Positions 55,224 to 64,000 of a DNA stretch of 64,000 nt are shown here, piece after piece; position 1 is the stretch's first letter, and each line of letters begins with the position of its first letter. The stretch comes from an uncultured Flavobacteriales bacterium (lineage in GTDB: Bacteria > Bacteroidota > Bacteroidia > Flavobacteriales_D > Crocinitomicaceae), in contig CAJQJL010000019.1 in assembly GCA_905478665.1 (NCBI GenBank), positions 32,951 through 96,950 on the forward strand. The letters are read 5' to 3'. Made by a program: the position numbers and the translations under genes. The notes under the pieces are model-generated. The model worked only from the letters and a program-made list of their open reading frames with translations, did not search any database and was not told the origin of the DNA.

Positions 55224-57098
55224 TTACTCAGTAATTAAAAACGTTATGGTCTTTTGTTTTCCGTTATCGTAATGTACAATTGCTGTGTACAGACCTGCTG
55301 CAAATGACGGATTACTCAAGATCCATTCATTCATATCACCCGTGTTTTTTACTGCTACCATTGAACTTCCCAAATTGTTGCGAATGTCAACAAAGGAAAT
55401 TTGACGTCCCGTGATATGAATGTTCTTGGCATCATCTAAATAAACAACTGGATTTTCATTTGCACAACCCAAATAGGCCTTTGGATCAAAGAATTCTCGT
55501 GTACCATCGTTATCTGTTTGACTCAACTTATAGTATACCAACTCATTCGATTGACGTCCATCTGTCCAATGATAGTTTTGTTCTATTGAACTGTTCCCAA
55601 TCGCCTCAACTTTTCCAACTTCCTCATAATCGACTCCATTCTCTGATCTCCAAAGCGTGAAATAATCATTATTGCTTTCTGTAATCGTTTTCCATGTCAA
55701 CTTTGCATGTCCCTCATCACAAGTTGTTTCGAAATCTTGCAATCCGATAGGAAGAACAACACACGGAGGATCATCATAGGTAACACGCAAATTACACTGA
55801 CCAGCCGTCAGACGCTTCCAATTTGTGGACGGTTCGTTGTCAAAAATCAATGATACTTGATACCAATCGCCGGGCAATTGTGCTTGAAGTAATGCATCCG
55901 CATTTGCACCTAAATCAAAATAGCCATACGTTCCTGCTCCCAACAATTCAAAAGAAGTGTACCAACCCGTGGCCATGTCAGCATATACGGCGGGCATAAT
56001 TCCACCATAAGGTCCAAAAGCGCCCGTCATATCGTAAGCATGAACCAATTCCGCTGCAGCGCCCCCTACCCCGTTCACAAATACCTCCAATTCAACATTT
56101 GTTACACACGAAGCGTCAGGAATAGATAGAGTACTGAACTTAAGCCATGCGCGGTGCTCCAAATTACCACAGCAAACTCCAATAAATACGAACCCAGGAT
56201 TATTGACAAAATTATTCTGCGATTGCCATCCTCCGTCAGCACCTGCTAAAACTACAGTTGGATCTAGGATAACTGGAAATGAGCGATTGGAATCCTTTAA
56301 CCAATTCACAGGCACGACTGTTGATAGTAGCCAACCTTGATTATCAAGGTCAATAATAAATCCGCCTTCAACCGAAGAGGCACCATCATCTGACATATCT
56401 CCAGATTCAAAGAAGATCGGAGCGGGAATTATTAACACACGTTCATTGTTGGCATTTAGAATCTTCAACGCAGATGTTATCAATTCGTTTGAAGGAATCT
56501 CCAAAGGCTCGATACTCCAACCTGCCGGCAAAATGATTCGCTCTTGGAATCCAAAATAGCCCGAATTTATTCCCATCAACCCTCCAGGCAGTGCATTCAA
56601 CTGAAATTCGTTCTTCACAATTCCATTGGAAAGTGTATAACGATCCGTGATTCCTTGGTATACATCCTCATAGGTTATTTCACTTCCCTTCACTGTTCCT
56701 TTGCTAACACTCGAAGGAATACCCAATTCCTGAATTCCATTGAGTTCATCGTACAACACGACGCGCTTAACGGCTTCAAAAGAAACTAACGAATTATCAA
56801 CTTCAAGCTGCACCTGTTCCCCAAACGCTATACTCTCTGGAAATTTGGATTTAAGACTGTTTGTCTCATTGATAAATCCATCAGTTGAAGAAAGTAGTTC
56901 TAATTCAATAGGTAACCAAGCTCCATCCTTTTTGTAATGAATAGGACCAGCCGAAACTACCTGTTCCCTGCCCCCATTTTCTTTCAAAAAAGTTTTTGAA
57001 TAAGCTGTTCGTTCAGATTCTATCTCAATGCCGTTTTGTGAAAAAGCTGAACCGACCATCAATAAAATGGCTGGTAATAGTAGTAATATGATCTTCAT
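55224..57098 (-). CDS. Secreted protein with DNRLRE-like N-terminus and T9SS C-terminal region
   Basis: 624 residues from the ATG at 57098 (KIILLLLPAILLMVGSAFSQ). A longer frame begins at 57146 but this lies upstream of the -7 at 57123-57130, so the shorter start is preferred. The N-terminal half resembles DNRLRE/wall-associated proteins (HYKKDGAWLPIELELL; DPTVVLAGADGGWQS), with a possible carbohydrate-binding-like region (HRAWLKFSTLSIPDASC). The C-terminal part has the FnIII-like TITESNNDYFTLWRS block found before type A sorting signals, and ends weakly in a sorting domain (GLYTAIVHYDNGK). Function unknown. Confidence 0.8.
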   Translation of the reverse strand: MKIILLLLPAILLMVGSAFSQNGIEIESERTAYSKTFLKENGGREQVVSAGPIHYKKDGAWLPIELELLSSTDGFINETNSLKSKFPESIAFGEQVQLEVDNSLVSFEAVKRVVLYDELNGIQELGIPSSVSKGTVKGSEITYEDVYQGITDRYTLSNGIVKNEFQLNALPGGLMGINSGYFGFQERIILPAGWSIEPLEIPSNELITSALKILNANNERVLIIPAPIFFESGDMSDDGASSVEGGFIIDLDNQGWLLSTVVPVNWLKDSNRSFPVILDPTVVLAGADGGWQSQNNFVNNPGFVFIGVCCGNLEHRAWLKFSTLSIPDASCVTNVELEVFVNGVGGAAAELVHAYDMTGAFGPYGGIMPAVYADMATGWYTSFELLGAGTYGYFDLGANADALLQAQLPGDWYQVSLIFDNEPSTNWKRLTAGQCNLRVTYDDPPCVVLPIGLQDFETTCDEGHAKLTWKTITESNNDYFTLWRSENGVDYEEVGKVEAIGNSSIEQNYHWTDGRQSNELVYYKLSQTDNDGTREFFDPKAYLGCANENPVVYLDDAKNIHITGRQISFVDIRNNLGSSMVAVKNTGDMNEWILSNPSFAAGLYTAIVHYDNGKQKTITFLITE

Positions 57099-57122
57099 AA
57101 TCAGAAGTGTAGTTGGTCGGTA

Positions 57123-57130
57123 CAAAAGTA
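57123..57130 (-). promoter_or_regulatory. -7 element of the secreted protein gene
   Basis: Minus-strand TACTTTTG (plus CAAAAGTA) matches TAnnTTTG. It lies 24 bases before the ATG at 57098 and inside the longer 57146 frame, so it decides the start. Confidence 0.55.
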
Positions 57131-57263
57131 CTGAACTAAGGATCAAGCTGAGCTACTAAATCAGTTAAATAGACGGCTTGCTGCCTACTAATGTGTTAAA
57201 ATATAATCAGTTAATCAAAACCTATGGATATAGCTTCAATCAACTTATTGACATTATTTAACT

Positions 57264-58187
57264 CTAATATTCAATCACATCATACAAATGATACAGCATT
57301 CGTGTGTTTTCCTTATCAAGACTTGTCTGCCAGCCAATATAGTATTTCGTAATCGGTGATAACATCAAGCGATTGATTTCCTTATGTTGAATACGCATTA
57401 TTTCATCTGGATAAGTTTCCTCCAATTCTGCATAGTTAAACGTCGGATGAACATCGTGTGGATAGAGATCCAATGCTCCAAACAAATGCAAAAACTCGTG
57501 AGCAATTATTGCAGGGTTTTTATTGGTCATGACCGTATATTCAACTTCTGGGCCACTGCTGTATGTGTGCAACGACATGGATGGATTGTTTTCGTAGTAT
57601 CCATTTAAAAAGAACATCAACGCAACATTGTCCGTTTCGTAGAGGTCTCGGAGTCTTGCAATCAGTCGTTCAACATTGACGATTTTGTTCTTCGTACCTA
57701 CCTTCGACTCAGAAGGTTTCTTAACCCCTCTGGCTGCATACGCGGCTATTTTATTTGCCCAGGAGTCAACATGTCCATGATGCTTTCGCTTTCTTGAGCT
57801 CAGCAAATTAAGATTCAACGAGAGTGGTTTGGGTTTTGCCTTTCCTTCATGAAAAGACCACTTACTCTGTTGTTTGTGCATCACAGAAGTTATTCCTAGA
57901 GACTGACCATTTATTACAGCCTGAGCTTCGACCCATGACATCGCTTTGTTCAGAGAATCCATTGTAGATTCAATATCATAGACAGTCCAAGGGTGATATT
58001 GATTCACATCAACAAAAATGGCGTACACAACAACGCTATCCTTGAGCAAACCACATACATTTTGGTTTTTGGTAGTTGCAATCCTTTCTTGGTAACCATA
58101 CTTGGGTTCTGAATTAATAAAAATGCTGCAAGCACTAAGTGTAAAGCACAAAAGCAGGGAGACAATAAATAGATTGTTAAGCTTCAT
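57264..58187 (-). CDS. Putative zinc-metalloprotease lipoprotein
   Basis: 307 residues with lipobox TLSAC (Cys20). No family I can name, but HEFLHLFGALD at 230-240 fits the metzincin HExxHxxGxxD zinc site (H230, H234 and D240 as ligands, E231 as base). A conserved-looking VVVYAIFVDVNQYHPWT block lies near 52-68 and a Lys/His-rich stretch (SRKRKHHGHV) near 131-140. It would act in the periplasm or on the surface. Metalloprotease activity is an inference from the motif; the substrate is unknown. Confidence 0.75.
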   Translation of the reverse strand: MKLNNLFIVSLLLCFTLSACSIFINSEPKYGYQERIATTKNQNVCGLLKDSVVVYAIFVDVNQYHPWTVYDIESTMDSLNKAMSWVEAQAVINGQSLGITSVMHKQQSKWSFHEGKAKPKPLSLNLNLLSSRKRKHHGHVDSWANKIAAYAARGVKKPSESKVGTKNKIVNVERLIARLRDLYETDNVALMFFLNGYYENNPSMSLHTYSSGPEVEYTVMTNKNPAIIAHEFLHLFGALDLYPHDVHPTFNYAELEETYPDEIMRIQHKEINRLMLSPITKYYIGWQTSLDKENTRMLYHLYDVIEY

Positions 58188-58338
58188 AGATCGTAAGTTG
58201 TTTTGAATGAATGTCCCATTTCGGAAAATGTAACCCTCTTGACTTCAAAAAAAATTATGCGGGGTATTCAAAACGCCTCGGCACGGACTATTTCATGAAT
58301 AATCGCTACTTTGTACATCTCAAAATTAGTAACGAATA

Positions 58339-59502
58339 ATGACCCTTAAGAAGACTTTCCTTACCCTTATTCTGGTAATCATTTCTGCAAGTTGCTTTGC
58401 TCAACTCCAACAAGGAGCCATTCACTACACAATGAAAATCTTTAATGGCCTAGAAGATGAATCCACAAATACTTTCACAACTGATGCGCCTGAGGTTTCC
58501 ATTATTACCACTTTTACACCCAAATACCTCCGAATGGAACTTAGCGATAGAGGAGAGGAAGGTGATATCCTTATTAACGATAAAGAGACTCAAGAAATAT
58601 TAATATTGAGTAATAAAGGAACTAAGCAAAATGCCTATCTAACAACCGTTGACGAATTTGACACCTTTTTAAAGGAAGCCAATACTGGAATGACTGAAGA
58701 TCAAGGTTCCCATGAGGAACGTATCATTCTTGGTTACAAATGCACCAAGACTTCTTTCACAAGTCGATCTGGAGAACCAACAGTTTATTGGCATACCAAT
58801 GAAATAATTACTGGACTTCCGCTTGCAGGTGTTCCAATGTCCATTCCAGGAACATGTCTTCACTACGAAATGAACATTATGGAAGGGTTCCGTATTGTCT
58901 ACACCGCTGTAAAAGTTTCCAAAGAAATACCTGAAGCTAAGTTATTTGATATGGAAATCCCTGAAGGATATGAGCTGAAGCCAATTGAAGAACTACTCAG
59001 TAATCTGGATACCGACAATGAAGATGTAGAGATGACACCTGCGGAAGTGGAAGAATTGGAAATCGCCATTCGAGAACTTGAAGAAACATTAAATGGGATT
59101 GAAGAAGTTATCGATGAAGAAGACCTTCCTATAGAATCAGACAATCCAGAACCCATTACTCCAGAAGAATACGAGGGACCAGAACCAGTTCAGGAAGTTG
59201 TCAATTTCCCTCCAGATGTGGAAGCCGAATTCCCTAGTGGAGAAGAAGCCATGCACCTGTTTATTGAAGAGAACATTGGCAAACCAAAGTGTCTCAATTT
59301 AAAACACCCTGTCTCAGTTGAATTCGATATAGAAAAAGATGGTAAAGTTTCCAATGTTGTCCTTAATGGTGATCTATCCGATAAATGCAAGATCGAGATT
59401 CTAGATGTTTTTGAGTCAATGCCCCGTTGGGTACCTGGAGAAAGTCGTGGTAGAAAAACTGTCAATCACGTGGTGGTTGTCGTCCCAAATCCTGAACAAT
59501 GA
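58339..59502 (+). CDS. Secreted DUF4412-like protein with TonB-like C-terminal domain
   Basis: 387 residues with a signal peptide (LVIISASCFAQ). The N-terminal 215 residues resemble DUF4412/GLPGLI-type proteins (GAIHYTMKIFNG, LGYKCTKTSF, YWHTNEIITGLPL). A long acidic linker (about 225-300, rich in Glu) follows, then a TonB C-terminal-like domain (FPSGEEAMHLFIEENI, VEFDIEKDGKVSNVV, MPRWVPGESRG). There is no membrane helix after the signal peptide, so this TonB-like domain is soluble or surface-bound, not an energy transducer of the normal kind. The last four bases overlap the start of the paralogue downstream. Confidence 0.8.
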   Translation: MTLKKTFLTLILVIISASCFAQLQQGAIHYTMKIFNGLEDESTNTFTTDAPEVSIITTFTPKYLRMELSDRGEEGDILINDKETQEILILSNKGTKQNAYLTTVDEFDTFLKEANTGMTEDQGSHEERIILGYKCTKTSFTSRSGEPTVYWHTNEIITGLPLAGVPMSIPGTCLHYEMNIMEGFRIVYTAVKVSKEIPEAKLFDMEIPEGYELKPIEELLSNLDTDNEDVEMTPAEVEELEIAIRELEETLNGIEEVIDEEDLPIESDNPEPITPEEYEGPEPVQEVVNFPPDVEAEFPSGEEAMHLFIEENIGKPKCLNLKHPVSVEFDIEKDGKVSNVVLNGDLSDKCKIEILDVFESMPRWVPGESRGRKTVNHVVVVVPNPEQ

Positions 59503-60257
59503 TGTCTAAATTCATCCCGAGAACCTCCTTTGCATTAGGTATATTATTCATGTGCATTTCGATAACTGGGTATGCTCAAATTACCCAAGGAACAATACGC
59601 TATGCGGTTGATTATAGCAACGCTGAAAACCTAGATTCACAAACCAATGACGCAGTAAAAAGTTCTGGAGTTACGCTTTCTTTTGACGCTAATTTTCTCC
59701 GTTTCGAACGTTCTATTCCAGACATCCTTAACGAAACAATAATCATAGATAAACAAAAAGACAGTGTATTGAGATTAAGTCAGACCTTGTCAAACAAGAC
59801 CTTTTTTCAAATGACAATTGCTGAAATGCAGGAGAATACAGACATGAACGGAAATAGTGTTGAATTATTTCTTAGTAATCAAAAAAAGGAAATTCTAGGA
59901 TACCAGTGTGAAGAGGTCACTATGATTTTCACCGATTTCCCAGGAATGGAAATCATTTATTGGTCTACAAATGACATAGATGTTGGAGTCGCAGGTTATG
60001 AAGTGCCCTCAGAAATTCCCGGCACTGTTTTAAAAACCATAATTCGAGCTAACGGAATGGAAGTAACCACTACCGCCACCGAAATAATACTAGAAAAACC
60101 GAATACTAATTTATTCGCGCTAACAATTCCTGATGGATACCGAGATCCAACTTTATTGCATATAAACATCGACCGTCCTGAGAATGGAAGTCGATTAGGA
60201 AATGATTCTATCCCACCTCCTCCGCCACCTTCTTTTCAAGAAGAAGATGACGAATAG
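59499..60257 (+). CDS. Secreted DUF4412-like protein (paralogue of the preceding gene)
   Basis: 252 residues with a signal peptide (ILFMCISITGYAQ). It shares the N-terminal domain of its neighbour: ITQGTIRYAVDY, LSFDANFLRFERS, ILGYQCEEVTMIF, IIYWSTNDIDVGV, EIPGTVLKTI. In place of the TonB-like domain it has a Pro/acid-rich tail (IPPPPPPSF then EEDDE). It overlaps the upstream gene by ATGA, so the two are coupled and probably arose by tandem duplication. An in-frame ATG one codon later is also possible. Confidence 0.78.
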   Translation: MMSKFIPRTSFALGILFMCISITGYAQITQGTIRYAVDYSNAENLDSQTNDAVKSSGVTLSFDANFLRFERSIPDILNETIIIDKQKDSVLRLSQTLSNKTFFQMTIAEMQENTDMNGNSVELFLSNQKKEILGYQCEEVTMIFTDFPGMEIIYWSTNDIDVGVAGYEVPSEIPGTVLKTIIRANGMEVTTTATEIILEKPNTNLFALTIPDGYRDPTLLHINIDRPENGSRLGNDSIPPPPPPSFQEEDDE

Positions 60258-60293
60258 GTGAACTGCCTTTCAGTGGTTTAGTTAGGCGGAATT

Positions 60294-60719
60294 TTATTTT
60301 GCTGCCAGCATTGAATCTGGGCATAGTTGTTTCTCAGTGACACAGTACTTCCAGCGCCCAACTTCTGTGGTTTCATCAGAAATTCGATAAAGAACATACG
60401 TTACATCTCCGTCGGAAATTGCCTCATCGGAAAACGAATACAACAAGGGTGAATTAATTGTGTTCGCCACCATTTGTCTAACGTCAACAGATTCAAACTC
60501 GCCATTGGCATGTTCTTTCACCATGGAGTAAAATCCATCTTTAGATTCGTTAAGCATCAGCAACTTAAAATAGACGATGTTCCGTGCAACCTTCCCTTCC
60601 AAACTGACTTGCTTGTCACGTTCTAAAGAAGTTGTTACCTGAGTTGAATCTCCATTCTCTGCAAATGAGAGAGGTGCTGTGAAAATCAAGAGTGCGAGTA
60701 TGTATGTGAACTTTTTCAT
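60294..60719 (-). CDS. Hypothetical secreted protein
   Basis: 141 residues with a signal peptide (LALLIFTAPLSFAEN) and a beta-rich mature part that shows no known domain (YVLYRISDETTEVGRWKY). Two cysteines near the end (YCVTEKQLC) could form a disulfide. It is convergent with the DUF4412-like pair. A TAGATTTG -7 (plus 60738-60745) lies 18 bases upstream, with a TTG 24 bases further. Function unknown. Confidence 0.7.
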   Translation of the reverse strand: MKKFTYILALLIFTAPLSFAENGDSTQVTTSLERDKQVSLEGKVARNIVYFKLLMLNESKDGFYSMVKEHANGEFESVDVRQMVANTINSPLLYSFSDEAISDGDVTYVLYRISDETTEVGRWKYCVTEKQLCPDSMLAAK

Positions 60720-60737
60720 AACCTTTATTGTTTACAT

Positions 60738-60745
60738 CAAATCTA
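60738..60745 (-). promoter_or_regulatory. -7 element of hypothetical secreted protein gene
   Basis: Minus-strand TAGATTTG matches TAnnTTTG; a TTG lies at plus 60770-60772, spacer 24 bases, slightly long. Confidence 0.45.
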
Positions 60746-60905
60746 CGCACAGTTCCTGCCGAAAAAAGTCAACCATTTCCCAACGTGACAATCAACTTTC
60801 CCAGCGTTCCAATTGCCACGAAACAATCTAAAAACAGGACTATTTGCATGACTTATCTCATGTTGAAGAATGATGCCTTTCCGTATATTTATTGAAAATT
60901 CAATC

Positions 60906-61736
60906 ATGAACGGACAACGTATACTCATGACTGGTGTCACCAGTGGTCTTGGAAAAGTGGCCGCACTCTCGCTAGCAAGTGAGGGAGCACAGCTAGTTGC
61001 ATTGTGCAGAACACTCGAAAAGGGTGAACAGTTGCGCACGGAGTATGCAGAGAAATTTCCAAATGGAAAGGGAACAATTGACCTTTTTGAGTGTGATCTT
61101 TCTTCATTTGATTCGGTGCGTGAAGCTTGCCAACAGATTTCTTCAAAATACAGTCATTTGGATCAATTGATTCTTAATGCAGGGGTATGGCACTTTGAAC
61201 GCCATAAAACCACTGACGGAATTGAGGAAATTCTTCAGGTAAATTTATTGTCTCCTGCTTTGATGATTCAACTCTTGCTTCCCTGTCTTGAAGAATCACA
61301 AGAAGCCAAGATAATTATCACCTCATCTGGTCTACATCAAGGAACAATCCATTTCGAGGATCTGGAATTTGCAAAATCCTTTTCTGGCATGAAGGCATAT
61401 AGACAATCCAAGCTAGGCGTAATCCTTATGTGCCGATTACTCCACACGGAACTCAAAGAAAAGGGAATCGGGATCTACTGTCAACATCCTGGTGTCGTCC
61501 AAACGCAATTGGGGAGACATGCTGGATGGCTTTCACGTGCGATCTTTAAATTAATCGGGAAAAGTCCTGAAAAAGGAGCGCAAACACTTTTGTATCTAGC
61601 TCGAAAACCAAAGACAGAATTACTCTCTGGTGAATATTACGCCGACCGAAAGGTGACAAAAACAACGAAAGAAAGCAACGACATGCAATTGGCCAAAAAG
61701 CTAATGGATGTTGTGGACGAATACATTAAGGAGTAG
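60906..61736 (+). CDS. SDR family oxidoreductase (retinol dehydrogenase-like)
   Basis: 276 residues from the ATG at 60906 (MNGQRILMTGVTSGLGK); the frame is open to 60870 but the extra residues are not family-like. NAD(P)-binding motif TGVTSGLG at 9-16, NAG at 91-93, catalytic S141 region (ITSSGLH) and YxxxK at Y165/K169 (YRQSK), so the classical tetrad is present, unlike the SDR at 9820-10602. It is most like the WWOX/retinol dehydrogenase-type SDRs (HPGVVQTQLGRH). Substrate unknown. Confidence 0.9.
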   Translation: MNGQRILMTGVTSGLGKVAALSLASEGAQLVALCRTLEKGEQLRTEYAEKFPNGKGTIDLFECDLSSFDSVREACQQISSKYSHLDQLILNAGVWHFERHKTTDGIEEILQVNLLSPALMIQLLLPCLEESQEAKIIITSSGLHQGTIHFEDLEFAKSFSGMKAYRQSKLGVILMCRLLHTELKEKGIGIYCQHPGVVQTQLGRHAGWLSRAIFKLIGKSPEKGAQTLLYLARKPKTELLSGEYYADRKVTKTTKESNDMQLAKKLMDVVDEYIKE

Positions 61737-61940
61737 ACTTTGTTCCTCGTATTTCGGAGTTGTTTGGCAAAACACAATTCACACTGAATTGTGATTAGGG
61801 ATACAAGATGTCGCTTTTTCTTTAGTCAACAAGCGCTCAATATCTAATTTGAAATTCTTATATTGGGAACGAACTGTTCGTTGGTTTTGCATTCATGCGT
61901 GCAAAATTGACAAGATTACTAAAACTATAAACTGCACTTA

Positions 61941-64000
61941 ATGTTGAAAACTACACTCCTTAGTTTACTTGGGGCTATTGTCATATGCTTTAGTTCCTTC
62001 GCACAGCAATGGGAAACAGAAATGTTGAAGCCCAATGCAAATTTCTACCAAATACAGACAGCTTTTAACCTTGATTGGCAAGGAAAAGACTACGTTAAAG
62101 GCTCAGGATACAAACAGTATAAGCGTTGGGAAAATTTTTGGGAAACACGAATAATGCCCGATGGATCCTTTCCAATGGATCACAAAAATATTTGGAATTC
62201 CTTCAAAGCATTGCTACTCTCCCCTTCTAATAAATCTGGCGGCATTGGAAACTGGTCACCTCTCGGTCCTTTTGATCATGTAAACACAGACTCTTGGAGT
62301 TCTGGAAGTGGTCGAGTGAATTGTATCGTTGAAGACCCAAATAATTCATCAATTATCTATGTTGGATCACCAGCAGGTGGCGTGTGGAAATCTACGGATG
62401 CTGGATCTACATGGACACCACTTGGAGATGAGCTTTCCGTAATTGGAATCAGTGGAATAGCTGTTGACCCAAACAACTCAAACATTATCTACCTCGCAAC
62501 AGGAGATAGTGACGGAGGCGATACATACAGTATTGGTGTCATGAAATCAATTGATGGAGGACTTACTTGGACTTCAATCGGCGGAATCTCCGCAAATGAA
62601 ACGACAGAAATCATTGTTGACCCAACAAACTCTAACATTCTCTGGCTTGCAACAAGCAGTGGCTTGATGAAATCTACCAATGCTGGATCTTCATGGACAA
62701 ATGTTCTTTCTGGAAATGTAATGGACGTTGCGCTAAAACCTTCTGTTGTCACAACTGTATATGCTGTGACATCAACAGACTTCTACGTATCAACAGACAG
62801 CGGCGGGACATGGAGTAATACAACAACAGGGTTACCAAATAACCCAGGTCGTCTAGCGATAGCCGTGACACCGGCCAACAATTCCTACGTTTACGTTCTT
62901 GCATCACAGACAAACTGGTCATTCCAAGGAGTATATCGTTCAACAAATTCAGGAAATTCATTTACAGCAATGAATACCACGACAGATATTTTTCAATCGA
63001 CTCAAGCGTGGTATGACATGGCTATTACAGCTTCTGACACAGACGCCAACACAATTGTTACAGGTGTTCTCAATCTTTGGAGGTCTACAAATGGGGGGAG
63101 CTCATTTTCTCAATTAAACAATTGGAGTTCTCCAGGTGCGGCAGCCTACACGCATGCTGATATTCACTATTTAAAGTACTACAATGGAAACCTTTATTGT
63201 GGAAGTGATGGTGGTATCTATAAATCAACAAACAACGGAAACTCCTTTACAGACTTAACAGATGGACTTCAAATTGGGCAATTCTACCGATTGGGATCAT
63301 CACAAAACGACGTCACAACATTGGCAGGAGGTCTTCAAGACAATGGAGGATACGCCTATGTCGGTGGAACATGGAAATGCTGGTACGGAGCAGATGGTAT
63401 GGAAGCTGGTGTAGACGGCAACAACTCAAACATCATTTATGGAATGATCCAATACGGTGATATGTATCGATCTACCAATGGTGCGAACACAAACCAAGGA
63501 TTGGGAAGTCCAGAACAAGGACGTTGGGTAACACCGATGCAAATGGATCCCAACAACAACCGTGTGCTTGCAGGATACAACGATTTGCACGAGTATGATT
63601 ACGCAACAGGTTGGAACCAAATATCGACCTTTAATTTCCCACAACTCCTGCGTTCCATTGAAATTTATGATGCAAATTCCAATACCATTTTTGTCGCAAC
63701 AGACGACAATATCTACAGAACAACGAACGGAGGAACTGGGTTCACTGACATTACAGGTTCACTTTCTTCTGTTAGTGCTACGATTACTTCCATTGAAGTC
63801 AATCCAACAAATGCCAGTGAAATTTGGGTAAGCTTTGGAGGCTGGTCTGCTGCCAATCACGTCTATCACACAACAGACGGTGGGACCAACTGGAACAACA
63901 TCACTGGTGCTTTACCAAATCTCCCGTGTAACGTTGTAAAATATGATCCAGCAGCTGGTGCAGGAGGACTGTATGTTGGTACCGATGTTGGTGTATACTA
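61941..64000 (+). CDS. Large secreted Asp-box (BNR/sortilin-like) protein, truncated by window end
   Basis: Open from the ATG at 61941 to the window end (686 codons, no stop). Signal peptide LLSLLGAIVICFSSFAQ. From about residue 110 it has many Asp-box beta-propeller turns S/T-x-D/N-x-G-x-T/S-W/F, such as STDAGSTWTPLG, SIDGGLTWTSIG, STNAGSSWTNV, TTDGGTNWNNITG, and repeated VDPNNSNIIYLAT-type strands, as in VPS10/sortilin-like and glycosidase-like propellers. It probably ends in a T9SS domain beyond the window, given its kind; this is not visible. A glycosyl hydrolase label would be unproven. Confidence 0.85.
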   Translation, partial: MLKTTLLSLLGAIVICFSSFAQQWETEMLKPNANFYQIQTAFNLDWQGKDYVKGSGYKQYKRWENFWETRIMPDGSFPMDHKNIWNSFKALLLSPSNKSGGIGNWSPLGPFDHVNTDSWSSGSGRVNCIVEDPNNSSIIYVGSPAGGVWKSTDAGSTWTPLGDELSVIGISGIAVDPNNSNIIYLATGDSDGGDTYSIGVMKSIDGGLTWTSIGGISANETTEIIVDPTNSNILWLATSSGLMKSTNAGSSWTNVLSGNVMDVALKPSVVTTVYAVTSTDFYVSTDSGGTWSNTTTGLPNNPGRLAIAVTPANNSYVYVLASQTNWSFQGVYRSTNSGNSFTAMNTTTDIFQSTQAWYDMAITASDTDANTIVTGVLNLWRSTNGGSSFSQLNNWSSPGAAAYTHADIHYLKYYNGNLYCGSDGGIYKSTNNGNSFTDLTDGLQIGQFYRLGSSQNDVTTLAGGLQDNGGYAYVGGTWKCWYGADGMEAGVDGNNSNIIYGMIQYGDMYRSTNGANTNQGLGSPEQGRWVTPMQMDPNNNRVLAGYNDLHEYDYATGWNQISTFNFPQLLRSIEIYDANSNTIFVATDDNIYRTTNGGTGFTDITGSLSSVSATITSIEVNPTNASEIWVSFGGWSAANHVYHTTDGGTNWNNITGALPNLPCNVVKYDPAAGAGGLYVGTDVGVY

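Noticed and set aside
57099..57146. Upstream start for the DNRLRE-like secreted protein
   Set aside because: The extra 16 residues precede a normal signal peptide and contain the -7 promoter element.

Overview
The window is a chromosomal stretch of a Bacteroidota bacterium. The order Flavobacteriales is likely, and a Crocinitomicaceae/Fluviicola-like relative is my best guess, by inference only. The signs are: several large secreted proteins ending in type IX secretion (T9SS) C-terminal domains of both type A and type B; promoters matching the Bacteroidota form TTTG/TTG-N19-23-TAnnTTTG; absence of strong Shine-Dalgarno sequences; many lipoproteins; and the block panC | GT5-like protein - DUF4270 - glmS, an arrangement known from this phylum. 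I saw no rRNA, tRNA, CRISPR array, insertion sequence or prophage.

Layout. 1-6.9 kb: uppS (cut by the window edge), atpC-atpD, a LolC/E-type permease and rbfA on the minus strand, then an MsbA-like ABC exporter facing a membrane-anchored M23 peptidase. 7-20 kb: three giant T9SS cargo proteins, with a lipoprotein/atypical SDR pair, a crtZ-type carotenoid hydroxylase and 3-hydroxyanthranilate dioxygenase between them. 20-33 kb: housekeeping metabolism, namely a purF-family amidophosphoribosyltransferase, an orphan histidine kinase overlapping gpmI, the minus-strand run panC-panD-YbhN-like-rfaE2, and the plus-strand run GT5-like - DUF4270 - glmS - ATL protein. 33-42 kb: a YD-like secreted protein, a YyaL-type thioredoxin-fold protein, and a likely O-acylation cassette (SGNH, frameshifted SGNH, MBOAT), followed by a DJ-1-like lipoprotein and a bestrophin.

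42-52 kb is the most regulation-rich part. A one-protein sensor/LytTR regulator is flanked on both sides by identical paired direct repeats spaced exactly 21 bp. It faces dinB across a bidirectional terminator. A BlaI-type repressor and an M56-TonB sensor protease lie behind three tandem AACT/AGTT palindromes that overlap their promoter. 52-64 kb: a ctlX-type amidinohydrolase, a subtilisin-like T9SS protease, further secreted proteins, a putative zinc-protease lipoprotein, a pair of DUF4412-like secreted proteins (one with a TonB-like C-terminus), an SDR, and the start of a large Asp-box (BNR/sortilin-like) protein that runs off the window.

Points most worth a second look: the LytTR repeat pairs and the possible short transcript behind the second pair; the single-base frameshift in the second SGNH gene; the permease that appears to need an ATT start codon; the operator array of the BlaI/M56 pair; and a terminator whose loop carries the next gene's -33 element.
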